Source: DASYXT01 sp035934555 (GTDB taxonomy: Bacteria; Verrucomicrobiota; Verrucomicrobiia; Limisphaerales; UBA8199). Taken from it: 64,000 bases of DNA. The notes under the pieces were generated by a model. That model was not told where the DNA came from. It did no database searches and saw only the letters and a program-made list of their open reading frames with translations. The stretch's first letter is position 1. Each line of letters opens with the position of its first letter. Shown piece after piece: positions 1-8,624 of the stretch. Location of the stretch: assembly GCA_035934555.1 (NCBI GenBank), contig DASYXT010000133.1:8993-72992 (forward strand), given 5' to 3'. The position numbers and the translations under genes are program-made.

Positions 1-161
1 AGCAGTTCTTTCGTCAACAGGGCGCACTTGCTACGCTCATGTCGGGCAGCGGTTCGACAACGTTCGCTTTGGTTGAGAACGCCGGTGCTGCGGAGGACTT
101 AGCGCAGAAGTTCAAGACCCGTTTCGGTGAAACCTATTGGCTGGCCACCGTCCCGGCATGA
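1..161 (+). CDS. ispE: 4-diphosphocytidyl-2-C-methyl-D-erythritol kinase, C-terminal end (partial)
   Basis: The reading frame is open from base 3 to a TGA at 159-161 and encodes the last 52 residues of a GHMP-family kinase. The glycine/serine-rich motif LMSGSGSTTFAL matches the conserved C-terminal phosphate-binding loop of IspE (typically MSGSGST/S). IspE phosphorylates CDP-methylerythritol in the cytoplasmic non-mevalonate isoprenoid pathway. The 5' part lies outside the window. The stop overlaps the start of the next gene (ATGA), so the two are probably co-translated. Other GHMP kinases share the glycine loop, but the SGSGST form makes IspE the best call. Confidence 0.75.
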   Translation, partial: QFFRQQGALATLMSGSGSTTFALVENAGAAEDLAQKFKTRFGETYWLATVPA

Positions 162-1168
162 AGTCCTTTATGCGTGTGCTATTCATCGGCGGGACTGGAA
201 ATATCTCTACCGATTGCGCTGACTTGCTTGCGCGTCGTGGCCACGAGATCTGGGTGCTGACCCGCGGGCGGATTCCGGTTCCAGCGTCGTTTCGCGCACT
301 GCGGGCGGACCGCAAAGATCCGGCGGCGATGAGGACCGCGCTCGATGGCCGCATGCCGGAGGTGGTGCTCAACTTCCTCGGATACGAGGTGTCCGACGTG
401 CGGGCGGACTTTGAGGTGTTCCATGGCGCGGTGCGGCAGTATGTGTTCATCAGCTCCGCCAGCGTCTATGCCAAGCCGCCGCCGCGCTTGCCGATTACCG
501 AGGACACGCCGCTCAGCAACCCATGGTGGGACTATTCCCAGAAGAAAATCGCGTGCGAAAATTGGCTGAAAGAGCGAGTTGCCAGCGAGAATTTCCCCGT
601 CACGATTGTCCGGCCCTCCCACACCTACTCGAAGTTGTGGGTGCCCAACCCGGTGTCGAGCGCCGGTTACACCTTCGCGGCGCGCCTCGAACAAGGTAAA
701 CCGGTGTTTGTCCCCAACGACGGTGAGAACCCCTGGACGCTAACCGCTGCGAGTGACTTCGCCGTCGGGTTGGCCGGGTTGGTAGGACACGAGGAGGCGC
801 TCGGCGAGGCTTTCCACATTACCAGCGATGAAGTACTAACCTGGAACCAGATCGTTGAGGAGATCGCCGCAGCGGTCGGGGCCCGCGCGCCACAGGTGAT
901 GAAGATCCCTGCTGATTTCATTTGCGAGGCTGCTCCCGAGCTGACTGGCACGCTGAAAGGCGATAAGATTCACCCGGGTATCTTTGATAATACGAAGCTC
1001 ATGGGCCTGGTGCCGGACTTCACGACGCGCAAGCCACTGCGCGTCGGCCTGGCCGAATCGGTCGCTTACCTGCGCCAGGCACCCAAGGAACAGAGCTATA
1101 ATCCTAAAGTGGATGCGTGGTGTGAAAAGGTTATCGGGGCCTGGACGCAGCGGGCGCGGAGCAGTTGA
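158..1168 (+). CDS. NAD-dependent epimerase/dehydratase family protein
   Basis: This is an extended short-chain dehydrogenase of about 336 residues. The N-terminus MRVLFIGGTGNIS carries the GxxGxxG-type dinucleotide loop, and YSQKK (Tyr126, Lys130) fits the YxxxK catalytic pair. The C-terminal half resembles NAD-dependent nucleotide-sugar epimerases or CSP41-like proteins. The start at 158 overlaps the ispE stop by four bases; an in-frame ATG at 170 would begin directly at MRVLFIGG and is equally plausible. The substrate cannot be read from the sequence. It is convergent with ychF, and the two stop codons lie 17 bases apart. Confidence 0.8.
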   Translation: MKSFMRVLFIGGTGNISTDCADLLARRGHEIWVLTRGRIPVPASFRALRADRKDPAAMRTALDGRMPEVVLNFLGYEVSDVRADFEVFHGAVRQYVFISSASVYAKPPPRLPITEDTPLSNPWWDYSQKKIACENWLKERVASENFPVTIVRPSHTYSKLWVPNPVSSAGYTFAARLEQGKPVFVPNDGENPWTLTAASDFAVGLAGLVGHEEALGEAFHITSDEVLTWNQIVEEIAAAVGARAPQVMKIPADFICEAAPELTGTLKGDKIHPGIFDNTKLMGLVPDFTTRKPLRVGLAESVAYLRQAPKEQSYNPKVDAWCEKVIGAWTQRARSS

Positions 1169-1185
1169 TACGAAGCGAAGCACGC

Positions 1186-2295
1186 TCAGATGCTGAATTT
1201 GAACAGGAGCACGTCGCCGTCGCGCACCGCGTAATCGCGTCCTTCGATGCGGTAATGGCCGGTCTGGCGGGCATGGGCAATCGAGCCCTGTTGGAAGAGG
1301 TCTTCGCAGTGGATGATTTCGGCCTTGATGAACCCCCGCTCGAAATCGGTGTGAATGGTGCCTGCCGCCTTGACCGCAGTGTCCCCGGAATGAATGGTCC
1401 AGGCTCGCACTTCCTTTTCATTGAAGGTGAAGAAGGTGCGCAAACCCAGCAGATGATACGCGGCGCGAATCAACGCCGCGACGCCCGATTCGCTCACGCC
1501 AAGCTCCTTCAGGTAATCCTGCGCCTCATCCGGCGTGAGGTCCGCCAGATCGCTCTCGAGTCGAGCGCAAACCGCAACCGTGTCGCACGCGTGATGCTCC
1601 CGCGCATAATCCCGCACGGCTGCGAATGCTGGAAGCCCGGCGGCCCCGGCGAGTTCGCCCTCTTTGACGTTGGCGGCAAACAGCGTCGGCTTGTCCGTGA
1701 GCAGGAAGAAGCTGCGGGCCAGCGCACGCTCGTCCGGTGCGAGAGGCAGGCCCAGGGTGTTGGCGGGTTTGCCCGTGTTGAGGTGCGCTTCGTATTTATC
1801 GAGCAGGCGCGCTTCCAACAGCGCGTGCTTATCACCGCGCTTGACGTCGCGGCTGATCTTTTCCTTGCGCTTTTTCACCGCTTCCAGGTCCGCCAGGATC
1901 AATTCGGTCTGCACGATCTCGATGTCCCGGACCGGGTCAATGCTGCCGGTGACGTGTGCGATATCCGGGTCCTCGAAACAGCGGATGACATGCACCAGCG
2001 CATCCACCTCGCGGATGTGGCTCAGAAACTTGTTACCCAGACCCTCGCCGCGTGACGCGCCTTTAACCAGCCCGGCAATATCGACGAACTCGATCGTGGC
2101 TGGGATTTGCGAAGTTACTTTGGCGATTTGCGCCAAGCGCCCCAGGCGCGGTTCGGGCACCGTCACTACCCCCAGGTTGGGTTCGATGGTGCAGAACGGG
2201 TAATTTTCGGCCAGCGCCTTGTGCGAGCGCGTGATCGCATTGAACAGGGTGGATTTGCCTACATTGGGAAGACCAATAATGCCGGCCTTGAGCAT
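1186..2295 (-). CDS. ychF: Redox-regulated ATPase YchF (Obg-family P-loop protein)
   Basis: The protein has 369 residues, close to the usual 363. Its N-terminus MLKAGIIGLPNVGKSTLFN is the P-loop, DIAGLVKGAS is the G3 region, and the fourth motif reads NVKE in place of NKxD, the known change that makes YchF prefer ATP over GTP. The C-terminus has the TGS-like domain, ending DGDVLLFKFSI. YchF binds ribosomes and is linked to translation and oxidative-stress responses in other bacteria. It lies downstream of obg on the same strand with a gap of about 44 bases, so the two related P-loop proteins probably share a transcript. Confidence 0.95.
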   Translation of the reverse strand: MLKAGIIGLPNVGKSTLFNAITRSHKALAENYPFCTIEPNLGVVTVPEPRLGRLAQIAKVTSQIPATIEFVDIAGLVKGASRGEGLGNKFLSHIREVDALVHVIRCFEDPDIAHVTGSIDPVRDIEIVQTELILADLEAVKKRKEKISRDVKRGDKHALLEARLLDKYEAHLNTGKPANTLGLPLAPDERALARSFFLLTDKPTLFAANVKEGELAGAAGLPAFAAVRDYAREHHACDTVAVCARLESDLADLTPDEAQDYLKELGVSESGVAALIRAAYHLLGLRTFFTFNEKEVRAWTIHSGDTAVKAAGTIHTDFERGFIKAEIIHCEDLFQQGSIAHARQTGHYRIEGRDYAVRDGDVLLFKFSI

Positions 2296-2339
2296 GGCCA
2301 GAGCGTAAATAGAAACGCAGGCAACGCGAGGAAAATCCT

Positions 2340-3515
2340 CTAGCTTGTTTGCGTCGCCTCGACTGCCTGCCGGATTTTCTGTTTGAATTCTTCTGTACCC
2401 TGGTCGAAGGCCGCCGCGATGGACAGGACCGGAGTTTTGCGCACGCGCCGCTTAAACTCCTTCAAAAGTATCTCCGCGGCCGGCTCGTCCATTTTATTGG
2501 CGACCACCAACCGGGGGCGTTCGAGCAGTTTCGCATCATAAAGCTCCAGCTCGTGCAGCAGGTTCTTGTAATCGTCCCACGGTTTGCGTCCGTCGGTGCC
2601 GGCCATGTCGAGCAGCACGACGAGGACTTTGCACCGCTCGATGTGCCGCAGGAATTCGTGCCCCAGCCCCACATTCCGATGGGCGCCCTCGATTAGCCCG
2701 GGCACATCGCACACCGTGAGCCGGTGGAAATCCTGATACTCCACAATACCGATCTGCGGATGGAGCGTGGTAAACGGGTAAGGCGCCACCTTAGGACGTG
2801 CGCGTGAAATGGCGGTCAGCAGGGTGGACTTCCCGGCATTGGGGTAGCCCACCAAACCCACTTCGGCAATGATCCGCAATTCCAACAGGAACTCGCCTTC
2901 CTCGCCGGGCTCGCCCGGCTGTGCAAAGCGCGGTGCCTGGCGGGCGGCCGTGGCGAAATTCCGGTTGCCCAGCCCGCCACGCCCACCCTTGCACAACACG
3001 AACCGTTGCCCGTGCTGGGTGAGGTCGGTGACCAGTTCCCCGCCCAGCCCGAGGCCGGTTCGCGCTGGTGCGGGCTCGGGGACCTTCGCCAAGTCCAATT
3101 CCAGCGCGCGTGCGCTGGCCGAGGTGCGAAAGCGGGGCTTTTGGCCGGCGCTGACCGACATGGGTGCGGTTGATTTTGCAGGCTGACGCGACTCCGATTC
3201 CGCGGCGCCTTCAGTTGCCGGCAGTCTCCAGACCAAGGTGCCGCAGGGGACCTTCACCACGAGGTCCATGCCGGCGTGGCCGTCCATCCCCTTGCCCAAA
3301 CCGCCCTGGCCTTCCTCGGCGATCAGCCGTGGCTGGTAATATTCGGCGATTAGATTATTGAGGTCATGGTCGGCTTCGAGGATGACGTCGCCGCCGCGGC
3401 CGCCGTTGCCGCCGCTCGGGCCGCCCTTCGGGCGATACTTCTCGCGCTGAAATGCAACGCAGCCCTTGCCGCCATGACCGGCGCGAGCAAAAATTCTAAT
3501 CTCGTCGATGAACAT
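2340..3515 (-). CDS. obg: GTPase Obg/CgtA with an enlarged Obg domain
   Basis: The glycine-rich Obg fold starts at residue 1 (MFIDEIRIFARAGHGGKGCV). The G domain follows with GYPNAGKSTLL, DVPGLIEGAH and VANKMDEP. Obg assists late large-subunit ribosome maturation. Residues about 98-158 are an extra Pro/Ala/Ser-rich stretch, placed where most family members have only a short turn between KVPCGTLVW and DLTQHGQR, which makes the protein longer than the usual 340 or so. The C-terminal OCT domain is absent, as in many phyla. It follows rplU and rpmA as in most bacteria, separated from rpmA by a hairpin that could attenuate transcription. Confidence 0.95.
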   Translation of the reverse strand: MFIDEIRIFARAGHGGKGCVAFQREKYRPKGGPSGGNGGRGGDVILEADHDLNNLIAEYYQPRLIAEEGQGGLGKGMDGHAGMDLVVKVPCGTLVWRLPATEGAAESESRQPAKSTAPMSVSAGQKPRFRTSASARALELDLAKVPEPAPARTGLGLGGELVTDLTQHGQRFVLCKGGRGGLGNRNFATAARQAPRFAQPGEPGEEGEFLLELRIIAEVGLVGYPNAGKSTLLTAISRARPKVAPYPFTTLHPQIGIVEYQDFHRLTVCDVPGLIEGAHRNVGLGHEFLRHIERCKVLVVLLDMAGTDGRKPWDDYKNLLHELELYDAKLLERPRLVVANKMDEPAAEILLKEFKRRVRKTPVLSIAAAFDQGTEEFKQKIRQAVEATQTS

Positions 3516-3523
3516 GCGTGCGA

Positions 3524-3551
3524 AAGAAAAAGGCGAGGCGCACGCCTCGCC
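3524..3551 (-). terminator. Intrinsic terminator or attenuator between rpmA and obg
   Basis: On the minus strand a GC-rich inverted repeat (GGCGAGGCG against CGCCTCGCC, bases 3532-3551) is followed directly by a run of five T residues, the form of a Rho-independent terminator. It sits between the rpmA stop and the obg start, so it should reduce read-through from the ribosomal-protein genes into obg. This is a sequence prediction only. Confidence 0.6.
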
Positions 3552-3618
3552 GCTGCGGTTCCGAAACGTCGCGGTCCAACCGAGTGGGAAAGCCCCCTCA
3601 GCCGGACTGCGGATGCTC

Positions 3619-3888
3619 CTAACTGGATGCGACCGTGGTGGCCGGCTCGGGCTTGATGTTCACCCGGTGGCCGTCCTGATCAAATTGGACCTTCCCGTCC
3701 GTCAGCGCGAACAGCGTCCAATCGCGGCCGGTGCCGACGTTCAGGCCGGCGACAAACTTTGTGCCTCGCTGCCGAATCAAAATGCTCCCGGCAGTGACAA
3801 ACTGGCCGCCGTATCGTTTAACGCCCAGCCGCTTGCTGACGCTGTCGCGTCCGTTGCGGACGCTGCCTTGACCTTTCTTATGTGCCAT
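3619..3888 (-). CDS. rpmA: 50S ribosomal protein bL27
   Basis: The 89 residues begin MAHKKGQGSVRNGRDS and contain KRLGVKRYGGQFV and IRQRGTKF, the hallmark sequences of L27. The flexible N-terminal tail reaches the peptidyl-transferase centre of the ribosome. There is no N-terminal extension of the kind that needs protease processing in Firmicutes. It follows rplU on the same strand, separated by a tract of 7-bp repeats, and precedes obg, which is the standard order. Confidence 0.97.
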   Translation of the reverse strand: MAHKKGQGSVRNGRDSVSKRLGVKRYGGQFVTAGSILIRQRGTKFVAGLNVGTGRDWTLFALTDGKVQFDQDGHRVNIKPEPATTVASS

Positions 3889-3892
3889 AAAA

Positions 3893-3934
3893 ATCAGTAA
3901 TCAGTAATTAGCGTTCAGTAGTCAGTGGTCAGAG
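3893..3934. repeat. Heptanucleotide tandem tract (six 7-bp units)
   Basis: Between rpmA and rplU, six consecutive units keep exact 7-bp register: ATCAGTA, ATCAGTA, ATTAGCG, TTCAGTA, GTCAGTG, GTCAGAG. A similar CAGTGGTCAGTGG word appears on the minus strand near 23426-23438. The tract is short, degenerate and non-coding, reminiscent of the short tandem repeats of cyanobacteria. It lies in the rplU-rpmA transcript. Confidence 0.6.
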
Positions 3935-3940
3935 GCAAAT

Positions 3941-4261
3941 TCAAGCCGTCTTGATTTCTTTGATCTTCACCACGGTCAGTTCCTGTCGGTGGCCAATAGT
4001 TTTATGATAGCCTTTGCGGCGCTTCATCTTGAAGGCGATGGTCTTGTCGCCGCGGATATGCTCGACCACGTCGGCGATGACGGTGGCATTGGCGACAGTC
4101 GGACCCCCGACGGACACGTCGCCATTGTTGCTGACCAGCAGCACGCGGTCGAAGGTCACCGGCTTGCCGGCCTCAACCGCCAACCGCTCGACCTGCAACA
4201 GCTCGCCCGCGCTCACACGGTACTGCTTGCTTCCAGTTTCTAAAATGCAATAAGCCGACAT
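3941..4261 (-). CDS. rplU: 50S ribosomal protein bL21
   Basis: The 106 residues contain the L21 signatures ILETGSKQYRVSAGELL near the N-terminus and KMKRRKGYHKTIGHRQ near the C-terminus. L21 binds 23S rRNA in the large subunit. It is the first gene of the rplU-rpmA-obg-ychF run on the minus strand. The roughly 160 bases upstream hold its promoter region; TTGCAA and TATCTT spaced 16 bases apart (about 4292-4319) could be a sigma-70-like promoter, but this is weakly supported. Confidence 0.97.
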   Translation of the reverse strand: MSAYCILETGSKQYRVSAGELLQVERLAVEAGKPVTFDRVLLVSNNGDVSVGGPTVANATVIADVVEHIRGDKTIAFKMKRRKGYHKTIGHRQELTVVKIKEIKTA

Positions 4262-4356
4262 AAAAATTCGTTCTTAAAGGGACAGAGAAGATATGAAAGA
4301 AAAAGCCGATTGCAATACGAAAGTTTAGAGATTGCAGGCCAACCTTTGGAGTAGTG

Positions 4357-4412
4357 ATCTTGACAGGATTAAGGGGATAAACAGCATAAACGGGCACAGG
4401 ATAGACGGGCGC
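4357..4412. repeat. Decayed simple repeat (GATTAA/GATAAAC words)
   Basis: This intergenic stretch is built from related words (GACAGGATTAAG, GGATAAACAG, CATAAACGGG, CAGGATAGACGG) that look like degenerate copies of a short GGATAAAC-like unit. No open frame or hairpin explains it. It lies between the amidohydrolase stop and the rplU upstream region. Confidence 0.35.
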
Positions 4413-4420
4413 CCTGGCGC

Positions 4421-5425
4421 TCACAGCCGAAACAGTCCGCGGGCGTTGTGGTAAAGCAACTTGCGTTCGATGGGCCGGCTGGGCGCCAAACGCCGAATAG
4501 CGGCAATGGTTTCGGCCCCCTGGCAAGCCGAGCCGGTGCCCACCCAGTCACAGCAGTCGCTTCCGAATAGCAGTTTGTCCTGGTGGCGGCTGAGGAAATC
4601 GCGTGTGAAATCCGGGTCGCGCGTCAGTGCAGTGAGCCCTGAACCGGCCGAGAGGTCGCCATACAAGTTCGGGTAATCGCTAAGATATTTATCCGTCAGG
4701 CCACCCGGAGTGATTTTGCCCTTCGGATAAAGCACAGTGGGGTCGCAATTCCTGTCGAGGTTGGCCCACCAGGTTTGCGCGTGCCCGATGAAAATGGTGC
4801 GCGTGTATTTCTCCAGCATTTGATAAAAGCGGGCAAAGCCGAAGTTGTACGAGTCCTCTTGCCAGTGCATGAGGATTGGCACCTGGTAATCGGCCGCCAA
4901 TTGATACAGCTTTTGCATGGCGGCGGAATCGCAGTCAACCCCGAACTTTTGCTCGCCGATGATAATACCGCCGAAGTTCAGGTACCGGCGGATTTCGTCG
5001 ATGGCTTGCGGAATATCGGGAACTTCGTTGGCGCCAAAACGGAAAGTGCGGTGGTGGCGCTCGGCGAAACGATAGCAGGGCAGGTTCCCCGCACAGCCCG
5101 CCTCGAGGCCGTTGGCCGAGCCGTCATGCGTTGAAGCGCACTGCAGGGGACGGCCGGCAGGCAATAGGATCGTTCGCGTAACACCCAACGCCCGCTGATG
5201 AGCCAATAACGCCGCGTCCGGCCGCCTGCGGTAGCCCAGGTGCTGGTGGATATCGATTATCGGGTCCTGGTCGGCTTCCAGCACCGGACCGCGGCAGCTT
5301 GGCAATAAAGCCCCCGCGGCCAGGCACCCGACGGCTGCCATGAAATCACGACGGGATACGGTTGCGCGCCTGGAATGGCTTTCGGCTGCGGATGTGCGCT
5401 GAGACGCGGACTTGTTCATCGACAA
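4421..5425 (-). CDS. Exported amidohydrolase-family protein
   Basis: The 334-residue protein starts with a twin-arginine signal (SRRDFMAAVGCLAAGALLPSC), possibly with lipid attachment at the cysteine. The mature part begins DPIIDIHQHLGY, whose HxH is the first metal-ligand pair of amidohydrolase_2 TIM barrels. Later signatures are a mid-barrel MHWQED histidine, IFIGHAQTWW and LLFGSDCCDW, the aspartate expected at the end of strand 8. The substrate is unknown; relatives include decarboxylases and lactonases. It is divergent from the haem protein that starts at 5552. Confidence 0.8.
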   Translation of the reverse strand: MSMNKSASQRTSAAESHSRRATVSRRDFMAAVGCLAAGALLPSCRGPVLEADQDPIIDIHQHLGYRRRPDAALLAHQRALGVTRTILLPAGRPLQCASTHDGSANGLEAGCAGNLPCYRFAERHHRTFRFGANEVPDIPQAIDEIRRYLNFGGIIIGEQKFGVDCDSAAMQKLYQLAADYQVPILMHWQEDSYNFGFARFYQMLEKYTRTIFIGHAQTWWANLDRNCDPTVLYPKGKITPGGLTDKYLSDYPNLYGDLSAGSGLTALTRDPDFTRDFLSRHQDKLLFGSDCCDWVGTGSACQGAETIAAIRRLAPSRPIERKLLYHNARGLFRL

Positions 5426-5551
5426 ACCATTTAATCACAGCCGCGTGCTGATGCACACAGATTTCCGTTACTGAAGGAACGCCCTCCCTGGCCGGAGGAG
5501 CTTCGACGGTTCCGTCTTTCCACCGCTGCCCGATTACTCCATCTTGGCATC

Positions 5552-8500
5552 ATGGTGACCTGTGAGCGAAGGCTTGCGCCCTTTTGGCGTGGCTGCACAC
5601 TTCTGGCTTTGGCGGCCTGGCCCGGTTTCACAGCGTCAAGCCAGGAGTTGACCGCCGTCCAGCCGGGTCCGACCAACGTGGTCTCGAATACCATCAGCGG
5701 AGCGGCTTCGCGCGTTATCGCCACCAATGCCGCGTCAGGCACAGTAAGCCTTGAATCCCCCGTGACCGCGCAGAGGGCGACGACTAACGCTGCGCAGCCC
5801 CATTCACCGACGCTCTCGGCTACCGTTACCAGTGCGCTATCCCGGTTCCAACTGGAACCGGGGTTCAAAATCCAGTTAGTTGCGGCCGAGCCGTTGATCA
5901 CCGCCCCGGTGGCGATGGCGTTTGATGAAAACGGGCGGCTATTCGTGGTCGAACGGCCTGCGCGTCCCGCTGGCCCAGGCCAACTCGTTACCGGGCAGAT
6001 ATCCGTGCTGGAAAGCTTCGATGACAATGGGGCCGCCCAGAGCAGCCGGGTGTACAGCCCGGATATTCCGTTCGCGTCGGCGGTAGCGTGTTACGCGGGA
6101 GGCGTATTTGTCGCCGCCGGCCGGGACATCTTGTATCTGAAAGAAGACCGGCAAAAGGGCGGAACCGAGGTGCATCAGGTGGTGTTGAGCGGCTTCGGTG
6201 GCACTAACGCGCCCGACGTGCATCAGTTGGTAAATAGTTTTGTCTGGGGCCTCGACGACCGCATCTACGGTGTGACCGCGGGCCTGGGGGGGTTGGTTGG
6301 CGCAGCCGATTGGCCCAGCGGGCCAGTATCGCTGGACGGCTGCGACTTTTCCTTTGATCCCCGTTCGTTAGCGGTGTTTCCCGAAGCGGGCCCCGCCGAG
6401 GCCGGCCAGACCTTCGATTACGCCGGACACCGCTTCACCAGCGGGCCCAAGCACCCGCTGCGGCTCGCGATGTACGAGCAGCGTTACCTCGCGCGCAATC
6501 CATTTTTCCCACCCGCTGAGTCGATGATCGAAGCCGCGCGCCCCGGCCTGGCGGTTTACGCGCCTGCCGCCGAGCCGCGAAAACTTCCAGGGCAGCCACG
6601 CACGCCCATAGTCGAAAGCCAGGAATTGTTAACCGATGCGGCAAGTTGCCTGGTGTATCGCGGTTCTTTGTTCCCCACCAATTACTCGGGGAACGTGTTC
6701 ATTGCCTCCCCGCGGCAACATCTGATCCATCGCGCGCTGCTGCGCGACAACTCATTTGGGATCGCGGCCGAGCGCCCGTCGGGAGAACAACGCTGGGAAT
6801 TCCTCGCCTCGTCGGACCCCTCATTTCAGCCGGTGCAGATCATCAGTGGTCCGGAAGGCGCTTTGTATATCGCCGATTACCAGGACGGACAGAACCGGGG
6901 GCGCATTTACCGTGTCGTTCCGGCGCGCTTCAAACCGTCTGCCCGCCCCGAGCTTGGGCGTTCCCGGCTGCTGGAGGTCGTTTCCGCCCTTGCCAGTCCG
7001 AATGCGTGGCACAGCGATACGGCGGCGCGCCTGCTGTACGAGCGGCGCTCTCCCGCGGCTGGGCCATTGCTGGCGGAAATGCTCGAGCATTCGCTATCGC
7101 CTCTGGCCCGGCTCCGGGCGCTGCACGCGCTGAATAGCGCGGGCGCTCTGCGAGAGGCCCAGGAACTGCACGCACTCAAGGACAACGATGCGGTCGTGCG
7201 CGAGCACGCAGTGCAATTGGCCGAGGCGGTTGTCACCAACGGTGTGCCTTCGGAGGCGCTGTGGGCCCAGCTCAAGAGTATGACGGCCGACCCAATCTTG
7301 CGGGTTCGCTATCAACTGGCGTTCACGGTCGGCAACCTGCGTCGGCCCGACCGTTCAGCCGTGCTGGCGGACCTGCTACGCCGCGACCCGGCAAATCGCT
7401 GGATGCAAACGGCCGTGCTCAGTTCGGCCGCCTATAGCGGCGGCGATTTATTCGTTCTCCTGGCCAGCAATAATAGTTTCCTCACCGACCCGGCGGGTCA
7501 CGATTTCCTGGTGCGATTGGCGGGGATGCTCGGGGTCCAGGGCCGCCTGGGCGATGTGCTGCAACCATTGGAGTACGTCGCGCGGGTGCAATTGGCCCCG
7601 CTGCAAACGTTCAGTTTCCTGGCGGCAGTGGGGGACGGCCTTTATCACACTGCCAGCGCGCTGCCCCTGCTCGATCCTCGCGGGATTCTGCAGCCGTTTT
7701 TTACTCAGGCCCGGGATGCGACCGCCGCCGGCAACCTCCTGCCGGATGCCACGCGCGTCGCCGCCATTCGCCTGCTGACTTTCAGCACCTATACCTTCAG
7801 CGATCTCGCCCCTTGGCTATCCCTGCTGTGCACTCCTCAGGCACCGCCGGCGGTCGAGGCCGCCGCCATTCTGGCCCTGGGCCGCTATGACGACCCCCGT
7901 GCCGTTACCGGTCTGCTTAACCAATGGAACAATCTGAACCCGGCGCTGCGGTCGCAAGCCCTCGATGCCTGGTTGAGCCGGGACAGTCACGTCCCGGCTG
8001 TGTTCGAGGCGCTCTCGGCAGGCATCATCGGCACCAATGAGTTCTCCGCAGTGGAGAAGAACTTTCTGCGCACGTATCCAGTGGACGACTTGCGTCAGAA
8101 GGCCCTGGCCGCGTTCGGCCCCTTCGAGGCTCACAGACCGGCAGTGCTTGAGCATTTTAAACCCGCGCTGCAATTGCCCGGCAACCCGGACGCTGGCGCG
8201 GTGTTGTTTCAAACCCGCTGCGCGGCCTGCCATGCCATCGGCAGTCCCACTCAAAATCTCGGACCGGATTTGGCCGGCGCCCGCACGCTGGGCAAAGAGA
8301 GGCTGTTGCACAAGGTCATCGAACCCAGTGCCGAAGTCACCCGCGGCTACGCCACTTTGGCATTGCTGAGCAAGAAGGGCGACAACGCATTGGGCGTTTC
8401 GCGCCTACCCAACCCCACCACGATCATTCTGCTTCAGGCAGGCGGCGCTCAGACTATCTGGCCCAGGTTAAACATCCAGGATGCGCGCACTCTTGCGTGG

Positions 8501-8578
8501 TCGCTGATGCCCGACGGTCTCGAAACCGGGCTTTCGGTGCAGGATATGGCTGATCTTCTGGCTTTCCTGACGCGTTAA
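5552..8578 (+). CDS. PVC-type haem-binding protein: membrane-bound-dehydrogenase-like domain, HEAT repeats and cytochrome c
   Basis: The 1008-residue protein has an N-terminal signal peptide ending near TASSQEL. A Thr/Ala-rich linker is followed from about residue 95 (FQLEPGFKIQLVAAEPL) by the beta-propeller 'membrane-bound dehydrogenase' domain typical of Planctomycetes and Verrucomicrobia. HEAT-like alpha repeats fill roughly residues 475-870. A single cytochrome c domain follows, with CAACH at 890-894. Such proteins are thought to be periplasmic redox enzymes acting on sugars or alcohols; the substrate is unknown. It may work with the exported amidohydrolase transcribed divergently upstream. 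Confidence 0.85.
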   Translation: MVTCERRLAPFWRGCTLLALAAWPGFTASSQELTAVQPGPTNVVSNTISGAASRVIATNAASGTVSLESPVTAQRATTNAAQPHSPTLSATVTSALSRFQLEPGFKIQLVAAEPLITAPVAMAFDENGRLFVVERPARPAGPGQLVTGQISVLESFDDNGAAQSSRVYSPDIPFASAVACYAGGVFVAAGRDILYLKEDRQKGGTEVHQVVLSGFGGTNAPDVHQLVNSFVWGLDDRIYGVTAGLGGLVGAADWPSGPVSLDGCDFSFDPRSLAVFPEAGPAEAGQTFDYAGHRFTSGPKHPLRLAMYEQRYLARNPFFPPAESMIEAARPGLAVYAPAAEPRKLPGQPRTPIVESQELLTDAASCLVYRGSLFPTNYSGNVFIASPRQHLIHRALLRDNSFGIAAERPSGEQRWEFLASSDPSFQPVQIISGPEGALYIADYQDGQNRGRIYRVVPARFKPSARPELGRSRLLEVVSALASPNAWHSDTAARLLYERRSPAAGPLLAEMLEHSLSPLARLRALHALNSAGALREAQELHALKDNDAVVREHAVQLAEAVVTNGVPSEALWAQLKSMTADPILRVRYQLAFTVGNLRRPDRSAVLADLLRRDPANRWMQTAVLSSAAYSGGDLFVLLASNNSFLTDPAGHDFLVRLAGMLGVQGRLGDVLQPLEYVARVQLAPLQTFSFLAAVGDGLYHTASALPLLDPRGILQPFFTQARDATAAGNLLPDATRVAAIRLLTFSTYTFSDLAPWLSLLCTPQAPPAVEAAAILALGRYDDPRAVTGLLNQWNNLNPALRSQALDAWLSRDSHVPAVFEALSAGIIGTNEFSAVEKNFLRTYPVDDLRQKALAAFGPFEAHRPAVLEHFKPALQLPGNPDAGAVLFQTRCAACHAIGSPTQNLGPDLAGARTLGKERLLHKVIEPSAEVTRGYATLALLSKKGDNALGVSRLPNPTTIILLQAGGAQTIWPRLNIQDARTLAWSLMPDGLETGLSVQDMADLLAFLTR

Positions 8579-8586
8579 CCAGATGG

Positions 8587-8603
8587 TCATTGCCTGGCAA
8601 TGA
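8587..8603. repeat. Perfect 8-bp inverted repeat with one-base loop
   Basis: TCATTGCC and GGCAATGA flank a single T, nine bases after the stop of the haem protein and about 21 bases before the next start. No T-run follows on either strand, so it is not a classical terminator. It could be an operator or a chance palindrome. Confidence 0.35.
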
Positions 8604-8624
8604 GGCTCGAACATCATCCTCGAA

